DNA of 64,000 bases, from contig NQMI01000046.1 of the NCBI GenBank assembly GCA_002270565.1, forward strand, positions 241,718 through 305,717, written 5' to 3'. Numbering within the stretch: the first letter of the stretch is position 1; each line of letters starts with the position of its first letter. Positions 57,077-64,000 of the stretch are shown here, piece by piece. The notes beneath the pieces were generated by a model, which did no database searches, was not told where the DNA came from, and saw nothing but the letters and a program-made list of their open reading frames with translations. The position numbers were made by a program, and so were the translations under genes. This DNA comes from Stenocarpella maydis. Its lineage: Eukaryota > Ascomycota > Sordariomycetes > Diaporthales > Diaporthaceae.

Positions 57077-58203
57077 TCATAACTCAGACTCGACCTTGAG
57101 CGCCGCCACGATCAAGTCGAGCCACGCCGCAAGACGGAATCCCGCACGGGCGACCTGGAGCTCAATCACCGGCGCAGCCTTTTCATAGTACTCCCCGCCT
57201 AGTTCCTGTCCCACGATGGCTTCTGGCCCCTCGGGAAGCACTAGACATGCGTTAGCAAATTGCTCGAACGGTCGACAGAGCCCCACGAAATGAAGGGTAG
57301 GAACAAGTGTGGATTGAGGCCCGTGCTGGATCTCCAGACCAACGACGGCCCGAGATCCAGTCAGAAAACAGAAAATAACGAGCGGAAACGAGAGACGCTC
57401 ACCGTGCGAACAGACAAATGAATTTCCTTCCCTCGCCCAACCCAGGGCGGTCTTGATGGGATCAGCAAAGTCCACGCCGTCCAGCCAAGTCTTGCTGTGG
57501 GCCTTGAATTGGCCGTCTTTGATCTTGCCCGTGAGTTCCTGAGCCCACTCATGCGCCCCATGGTATGGCTTCCTCCTGACGCCGCCCACCCACTTCTCCG
57601 CGATAGAGCTGTCCCAGACGTGGTGGAGGTTCAGCTCCCGCCCCTCCCACAGCACGTGGATCCCATTCCCGCCCCTGGACACGTTTTCGTCGTGCAGGGG
57701 CTGGTGGATGTCGCCGACAAAGTGCACCACAAATTTGGCGGCCTGCGCGCGGAGCCAGACTGGAATGGAGGGGTCGAGGATCTGCGAGGTGTAGTTTTGG
57801 ATCGCCGTTACGACGCAGCCCTCCTCCTTGCAGTCGCGGTCGAGCTCGACGGAGCAGTTGTTGGGCGGTTCGTCTTTGGCGTCGATGAAGTGGAACACGC
57901 CAGTATAGTGGCCCCATTTCGTATAGCGGATCGAGTCGGCCCACGTAGCCACGTTGGCGAGGTAGTCGGCTGTGTCATTCCGGAGGAGGGTTTGGAAGTA
58001 GGCTGTCGTCTGCGGCTGGACAAAGTTGCTAGCAACGTATGCGATCGTGATGTGCCCAAAGCCTGGGCAGCTAACGTTAATAAAGGGCGAACGATGCACC
58101 TGTCTTGGTGCTGGGGCACAGCGCGGGACGGCTGCTCACCTCCCCATGCCAGCACTTCCGGGACAGCTACAAGGCCCAACGCGGCGACACCAGACAGCTT
58201 CAT
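57077..58203 (-). CDS. S1/P1-type single-strand nuclease
   Basis: A secreted zinc-dependent nuclease that cuts single-stranded DNA and RNA and removes 3'-phosphates of nucleotides, a scavenging role. Exons 58203..58140, 58062..57403 and 57240..57077 give 295 aa. A 19-aa signal peptide ends VLA before Trp-20, the conserved N-terminal tryptophan that binds zinc, followed by FGH. The remaining zinc ligands are visible in WADSIR, HFIDAKD, HFVGDIHQPLHDE and LNLHHVWDSS, so the trinuclear site looks complete. The last exon (VIELQVARAGFRLAAWLD) is the typical C-terminal helix. Intron 2 is 162 nt, a multiple of three, with no stop in frame, so its retention would insert 54 aa; I model it as spliced because the flanking residues then match the family. 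Confidence 0.92.
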
Positions 58204-59324
58204 CTCTGTAGAAGCAGTGCTAACAAATTGAAAGAAGACAAATGGGCAATGGAGATTCGAAGAACTAATCAAAACAATGGATATTTTCCTCCTCGGCAGG
58301 TGGAAAAGGGGTACGCGCCAGGAAGCAGGCGCCGATCACCCAGGGCGGGAGGGTGGTGTCAGTTGATCCGGCAACGTGGACGCAGGCGCGTTATCGACTG
58401 AGCTCGACAGCGAATGGATGGATCCCAGCAAAAGACAGGCGACTTGAACTCGCTGTGCTCCTCACCTGGGTGGTATCAAAACATTGTTGTTCGTTTCTCA
58501 CTAACTCGGGATGATGCACCGGGAAACCAAACGTCCTGGGTTGTTTCGACGGTTGTTGTCATGTCAAGTTGCCTGCTCCGATCATTCATTCACTGTAGGT
58601 AGGTAAACAAGAGTACAATGCTCCTAGTGTCGTGTCGGATGCGCACCGGGTCAGGGGCAAGACAGTCAGCACCAGTTGACCCCCCAACTTACGTCAGGGC
58701 CAGGGTCGTGACTCTCTCCAGTGAGGTACTACGTAGTACTGTGTATGTAATCTGCCCCGGTCTTAGCCGCCTTCTCCGCTGGGAACCCTCCTCGCCCAGG
58801 TGTCCGCCTCCCCCCAAGACCCTCCAGGCGCCCAATGAGCAAAAGGCCTTTTCGAAGCCCCCAGGTCACAGGCCCGTCTGCTGCTGCACAGCACCCTGTG
58901 TGTGCGGTAGCGGCTGGCGATCCGTGCAGCTAGGCGTCCATCGCGGGACCACCTGCAGGCTTTTTTGGGCTGCGCTAAACTCAAATCTTTGTAGAAATCT
59001 AGTATGGCTGAGAAACCCAGTGACACACTACCGGCACGGCCTTATCTCTTGTGCCAATTTTGTGGCTTTGGACCTGCGATAAGCCCGTTCAGTCATTCGA
59101 GGCTGCGCGACCAAGTCCCCAACCACTTGACCGTGACCCTGATCCAGGTCCATCACCACCTGACTTTTTTGCTTTGAAGAGCAGATCCTTCAGCTCCTCT
59201 CTCCACATTCATTTTTGCCTGGTGGCGTCGGTCTCTCTCAATTCCCATCATCATTCCCTACCTACGTTCCAACCCGTCTGGCACAGCACGACAGTCCTAA
59301 GGATCCTATCCTCAACCCACCGCC
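58204..59324. other. Divergent promoter region
   Basis: About 1.1 kb between the divergent nuclease (-) and PQ-loop (+) genes; no gene recognised. Confidence 0.55.
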
Positions 59325-60603
59325 ATGGCCACGACCCTCGTCGAGATGGCCTCGGCCGTGACCAACAAGTCCGCAGACCTCAGTGAATCTTTATCCGGCA
59401 TATTTGGCTGCATCAGTCTAGTCGCCTGGATATGTTTGCTCGTGAGCCTCCTCTCTCTGTCGCCAGCGGCCGAGTAAGATTCTAACATCCGCGGAAGCTT
59501 CCCCAGCTCGTCACCAATTACAAAGCCCAGAGCGCAGATGGCCTCTCAATGGGCTTCCTCTTGATCTGGCTCCTCGGCGACATCACAAACCTAGCCGGTA
59601 CGTATTCCCCGGCCCATCAGCGCTTCTCCGACCTGTTCCCGCCGTCAAAATCTCTTATCGCACCACCTGTCCTGCCAGGCGCATGAGCACGTGCCCAGTC
59701 CACCGCCAAGCTGACCGACCGTCTTTGCGCGACAGGCGCCCTCGTCACAAACCTCGCCCCCTCCGCCATCGCGATCGGGACGTACTTTTGCGTCGCCGAC
59801 GTCATCCTCATCACTCAGTCCCTATACTACAACGCCGTCAACGCCCGCCGCAGACACCGTGAGCGCCTCGCCTCGCTGCAGGCCCAGGCCACCGAGGAGG
59901 AGCCCCTCCTCTCCCGCAGGCGATCGAGCTCCGGGGCCGGGGCCCTGCCGGGTAGCCACCGGCGCCACTCCGTGCGGCGGGGCTCGTCGAGCCTGGACCC
60001 CCTGACGAGGATCGTAACGGGCGAGGATGAGACGCCGCTGCGGAGCCCGTGGCTGACCAACACCCTCAGCCTCCTTGCCGTGTACGCGCTCGGCATCGCG
60101 GCCTGGTTCGTGAGCCGGGAGGTGCTCCCGTCAGACGGTGATGACGCGCAGGACCCTGCCAAATCCGAGCCAGCGGACGCGGGCAAAGACCCGGTGATGA
60201 TGGTGGGAATGGCCCTGGGGTATATCAGTGCACTGTGTTACTTGTGTGCGCGCATCCCGCAGATCCTCAAGAACTGGCGGGAAAAGTCCACCGAGGGTAT
60301 GTATCGAGCGTCGCGTGAGACCCATCCTTCGTTCCACGAGCTGACTTGCGTGTCACAGGCCTTGCCCTGCTCTTTTTCCTCCTCTCACTCACAGGAAACC
60401 TCACCTACGGCGCCAGCCTCGTCGCGTTCTCCCAGGACGGCGCCTACATCCTCAAGGCTCTGCCTTGGCTGCTGGGCTCGCTCGGCACGATCGCCGAGGA
60501 CGCCATCATCTTTGTGCAGTTCAAGCTGTACTCCAAGCCAGGCCAGGTCAAGGAAGATGCGGCAGTCGAGGAGAACGGCGGGGCGCACTCATACCAAGCC
60601 TAG
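59325..60603 (+). CDS. PQ-loop vacuolar amino-acid transporter
   Basis: A seven-helix protein of the Ypq/RTC2/PQLC2 group, which exports cationic amino acids across the vacuolar membrane. Four exons, 59325..59441, 59498..59597, 59736..60296 and 60359..60603, encode 340 aa. Both PQ-loop repeats are present: LPQLVTNYKAQSADGLSMGF (opened by the exon 1-2 join) and IPQILKNWREKSTEGLALLF (completed by the exon 3-4 join). Between them is a polar cytosolic loop of about 100 residues with EEEPLLSRRRSSS, whose EEPLL is a dileucine-type sorting signal that would fit delivery to the vacuole. The ATG context is CCGCCATGG. Yeast homologues are YPQ1-3. Confidence 0.93.
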
Positions 60604-62787
60604 AAGGCTTGAGGGTGAGCGCTAATGATACAATGATGCGATGCAAACTCAGGTTGAGACGTCGACGTAAGGTTACACTCGCATTGTCTGGAGTTAGGAA
60701 CGGTAAAGTGCTTACGGCGTCCGCGGGTTGTGCAACTCGGCTGTTGTCAGTCACTCCACGGCGCTTTTTGGGGGGGATTTTGCATTCAGATATGACTTCT
60801 GTTTTTGGAAATTTCCCAGCGGCTGAATATAGCCAGCTATGGTAAATTGCGCCAGCAAATCAACGTCATTGTGGTTTCACTTGCTCTCCTACTGTTGCAT
60901 CAGCGGTAACTCCAAGGCGGCTGGGACAGACGTGGGGCCGTGAAGGCATCCCCAGAAGCTGTAAAGAGTCGTCGACACAGTTCCGCAGGTAGTGCTCTGT
61001 TAGACAGCATGTTTGTCCACTGCGTGACAATCGTGTGCAACGCTGAAGTCTCGCCCCTGCCAGCGGAGCTGATTGTCGTCGCAGGTCTGTGCCACACCCT
61101 CCAGAGCACAACAGCAGGTCGAGTGCACGAAGGCAATACAGTTAGTCATTGAGCACGCTGTGCCTCTCGTGTGTTAGGTCCTAAACAGGTAAACACTCGC
61201 CCTATGATTTACTCAAAAGAGAAAACCTATCTCCAGAGCGGCTGCGGAGGCCCATCATATGAGCGCCTGATTCCGCTGTCCTGCGTGTTTGCTTGTTGTG
61301 AGACTAGGGGCCGCCGCGCCTCGTGAGACCGATCTCTCCCACTCGGATTCGTGCCATTGGCCGAGGTGAGACACAGAGACACAACGGGCGGCAGACGTGT
61401 CCAAGGGTTACTACTGCGAGACATGAACAGCGTGGCAGCCGTAGGTAAAACGCAAACCTGATCCGCACTCCCGCTCCTTGGAGGTTAGCTGCGCTGGGGG
61501 AAGCCTTATTCCCCCTCGGCGCCGATCAGCCGGCCCCTTCAGGTGGGCAAGGGTGGCTGTGTCACGGCGAGCACCACTCCCGTGCCAGCGGACACTGACA
61601 CCGACACTGACACCGACGCGTAAGTGCCCGTCGCAAAGAAGTTCGTCGGACGTCTCCAAGTTGGTGCGTGGGTATCGTTGCTCTCACATGGTAGCGGAAA
61701 TCCTCTGACTCGTGCTGTTCAATGGCAGCCGGAGTCCGCGTGGAGAGTCAGCAGAGTCAGCATGAAAAATGGAGGCCGCTACACAGATCGAGGAGAGGAC
61801 CAAGGCTCATGGGGAATCCCACTCCTAGGCCGAGCCGAGAAAGCTTGGCGTTGCTTGATGGAGCTTAAACGGGGCAAAGCTTTGTCGGGCTGCATTTGCC
61901 CAGGCTGCCCCCGGGCGCGTTGTGGGAAATCGTTGGTGCCAAGATGGGACGCCATCTAATAAAGAGTACGACGATGAAGATCCTTCTGTTGCTGGGATGA
62001 TAGTTCTGGGCATCTCAAATGAGCATGACGAATGCATTCGACTAAACCTTACCAGACAGGAACAGCCGAGGGCGAGGCCCTTCCACACTCAGGGCAGCAG
62101 GAGTCGTCTGCTCTACACTATGCAGCTGATCTTTTTCTTTGTGCATGTTTGCATGACGAGTACCGCCTCGGGTACCGGAAAGCTGGGACACGCGGCTCGC
62201 ACAAGTGCGTTGGCTTTGGCATTGCACTGGGTCGCCTCTCCACCCGCCACTCCACTAGCATCGTGAAATTAGCCCGTCTAATTCGTTGGATGGGCCGGAC
62301 AAGCTGGAAAGGTCGAGGGGATGGTGGATGTGTAATTGTGTCAGGCATTGGCCAGTCTGCCATCCCCTGCCCTTCCTGCTGCAGGCAGCGCGTCATCGGC
62401 GCCCTCCCTACAGTCTCCAAGTGCAAACCTGCAACGTCTGATCTCTCTTTCCAGGTCCCTTGCACGAGTTTGCTCAGCCTCACTGCCTCCCTATTCCCTC
62501 AGACACTCCCGTCCTCCGTCGCCTGCTGTGTACCTTGGCTGCCTGCTGTGTGTGGCTTTGCTCCTTGTACTAAGCCTCTTGACACAAAGACACATTGCAG
62601 CCGCTGCTTACCATCCTGTCTGGTTACGAGTCACGATCTTTCCAACACCGCTGGTCCCGGTTCATTTCTCTTTCATATTTAACTTGCCAATTACCCCCAC
62701 AATCTGTCACCTCGCACGAGGCGCCTGTTTTACTTTCGAGCCATATATTCAACCTCGATGAGACTCTGCCCAAATTCCATAACGACA
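60604..62787. other. Intergenic region upstream of the aspartic protease
   Basis: About 2.2 kb with no supportable gene. A 12-bp tandem repeat (GACACTGACACC units) lies at 61,591-61,617. A pyrimidine-rich leader precedes the protease ATG, as is common in fungal promoters of secreted enzymes. Confidence 0.55.
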
Positions 62788-64000
62788 ATGGCACCTCGAT
62801 TACCAACACTCTTGGCCTTGGCCGTCCCAGCAGTCGCTGCCGCAACTTTCATCCCAACTCGCGACGTCACCACCACCACCACCACGAACCCTGGCTTCAT
62901 CTCCTTCCCCATAAAGCGGGCATCGAAGACACTTGCCGCCCGCGACGCCACCGCATCCCTGATTAATGAGCAGGACACCAGCTACCAGATCGAGCTCACA
63001 TTCGGCTCCAATGCCCAGCCCGTCAAGATCGCCATCGACACGGGGTCCGACGAGCTGTTCGTGAATCCCAACTGCAACGACCGCGACTTTACCCAGTCGC
63101 AACAGCAAGACTGCGTCGAGGACGGGAGGTATAACCCCAGCACCTCGTCGACATCCGAGGTCACGCAGGAGACGTCGCAGATCGTGTATGGTTCGGGCGC
63201 CGTCGACATACAATATGTCATCGACAGCATCGGGATTCCGGGCTCAGACAAGAACATGACAAACGTGCAGTTCGGCGTGGCGACGGCGTCGCAGGACCTT
63301 AACGAGGGCATCCTGGGGCTGGGCTTCGGCAACGGCGTGAACCTCAACTACTCCAACTTTGTGGACCAGCTGGCCGACCAGGGCGTGACCAACACGAGGG
63401 CGTTCTCTGTGGTCCTGGGGACGAGCGACACGGCAGGCGGCAGCATCATCTTCGGCGGCGTCGACACCAAGAAGTTCTCGGGCTCCCTGGCCACGAGCAC
63501 CATCCAGAGCCCGGCCCGCGGCGACATCCAGCGGTACGCGATACAGATGAAGAGCCTGACCTTCAACAGCGGGTCCACCCCCGACAAGTACTCGAACAGC
63601 GACCTGAGCGTCGTCCTGGACTCGGGCTCCAGCCTGTGCCTGCTTCCGACCTCTCTCGTGAGCGCCATGGCGTCCGACTTTAACGCGCGCCAGGACTCGT
63701 CGGGCCTGCTGGAGGTGGACTGCGGCCTCATGAACTCGGACGGCACGCTCGACTTCGAGTTTGACGGCCTCACCGTCAGGGTCCCCTTCAGCCAGTTCAT
63801 CCTCAGCGCGGGCGCCAACTCGTGCATCCTCGGCGTGCAGGCCGTCGACTCCAACTCGGGCATCACCGCCCTGCTGGGCGACACCTTCCTGCGCTCCGCG
63901 TACGTCGTCTTTGACCAGACAAACATGAAGATCTCGATGGCGCAGTACGTCGACTGCGGGACCCACGAGCAGTCCATCGCCGCCGGCAGCGGCGGCGCCG
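62788..64000 (+). CDS. Secreted pepsin-like aspartic protease (3' end outside window)
   Basis: An extracellular or cell-wall acid protease of the A1 family. The frame is open from the ATG at 62,788 to the window end (404 codons seen) with no stop or intron. A signal peptide (MAPRLPTLLALAVPAVAA) precedes a short propeptide with basic residues (IKRASKTLAAR) where maturation may occur. The first catalytic motif is IDTGSDELFVNP, the flap tyrosine lies in IVYGSGAVD, and the second catalytic motif is VVLDSGSSLCLLP. GILGLGFG and ALLGDTFLRSAYVVFDQ are further A1 marks. The last visible residues are Ala/Gly/Ser-rich (AAGSGGA), suggesting a linker towards a GPI-anchored, yapsin/OPSB-like C-terminus outside the window; that part is inference. 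Confidence 0.93.
   Translation, partial: MAPRLPTLLALAVPAVAAATFIPTRDVTTTTTTNPGFISFPIKRASKTLAARDATASLINEQDTSYQIELTFGSNAQPVKIAIDTGSDELFVNPNCNDRDFTQSQQQDCVEDGRYNPSTSSTSEVTQETSQIVYGSGAVDIQYVIDSIGIPGSDKNMTNVQFGVATASQDLNEGILGLGFGNGVNLNYSNFVDQLADQGVTNTRAFSVVLGTSDTAGGSIIFGGVDTKKFSGSLATSTIQSPARGDIQRYAIQMKSLTFNSGSTPDKYSNSDLSVVLDSGSSLCLLPTSLVSAMASDFNARQDSSGLLEVDCGLMNSDGTLDFEFDGLTVRVPFSQFILSAGANSCILGVQAVDSNSGITALLGDTFLRSAYVVFDQTNMKISMAQYVDCGTHEQSIAAGSGGA

Noticed and set aside
63244..63966. 240-codon minus-strand frame inside the aspartic protease
   Set aside because: Antisense shadow of a GC-rich gene with clear catalytic motifs on the plus strand.
1..64000. CRISPR arrays, bacterial operons or ribosome-binding sites
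   Set aside because: Spliced genes and eukaryotic protein families show this is fungal nuclear DNA; no regularly spaced repeats of CRISPR type were seen.

Overview
The window looks like nuclear DNA of a filamentous ascomycete (Pezizomycotina, probably a Sordariomycete). Genes are well spaced, lie on both strands and are split by short introns of about 49-194 nt. Introns have GT-AG ends and often a CTAAC or CTGAC branch site. The protein set is typical of such fungi: meiotic cohesin, Rab escort protein, 3-ketosphinganine reductase, rhodopsin-domain membrane proteins, S1/P1 nuclease and an aspartic protease. AT-rich blocks carry stop codons explained by C-to-T change at CpA, the signature of repeat-induced point mutation (RIP). 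Exon joins were worked out by hand. Each multi-exon model closes in frame, apart from the aspartic protease, which runs off the window.

Layout. 1-3.5 kb: no gene seen. 3.5-20 kb: PI-specific phospholipase C (-), a small cupin (+), an alpha/beta hydrolase (-), Rab escort protein (+), Rec8-type cohesin (-), 3-ketosphinganine reductase (-), then a rhodopsin-domain membrane protein (+, to 20,984). 22.7-29.6 kb: amino-acid/methionine permease (+), D-arabinono-1,4-lactone oxidase (-), SRPBCC protein (+), Dabb-type protein (-). 31.8-33.6 kb: broken F-box-like gene (-). 36.6-38.8 kb: nine-exon MFS sugar transporter (+).

39.9-47.8 kb is an accessory, decayed island. It holds a small secreted cysteine-rich gene with three premature stops, a 2.9-kb RIP-degraded Mutator-like (MULE/Hop-type) transposon with 54-bp terminal inverted repeats and an 8-bp target duplication, an extreme AT-rich block, an intact second rhodopsin-domain gene (+), and a fragment resembling the N-terminal part of a fungal NLR/NACHT protein.

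51.5-64 kb returns to ordinary gene space: a secreted Gly/Asn-rich protein (-), S1/P1 nuclease (-), PQ-loop vacuolar transporter (+), and a secreted pepsin-like aspartic protease (+) running off the right edge.

The genes do not form one obvious pathway or biosynthetic cluster. Themes are housekeeping (phosphoinositide signalling, Rab prenylation, meiosis, sphingolipid and erythroascorbate synthesis), nutrient transport (sugar, amino acids, vacuolar basic amino acids) and secretion. The most interesting signal is the pairing of a RIP-riddled transposon with a neighbouring secreted cysteine-rich pseudogene whose three stops are all of RIP type.
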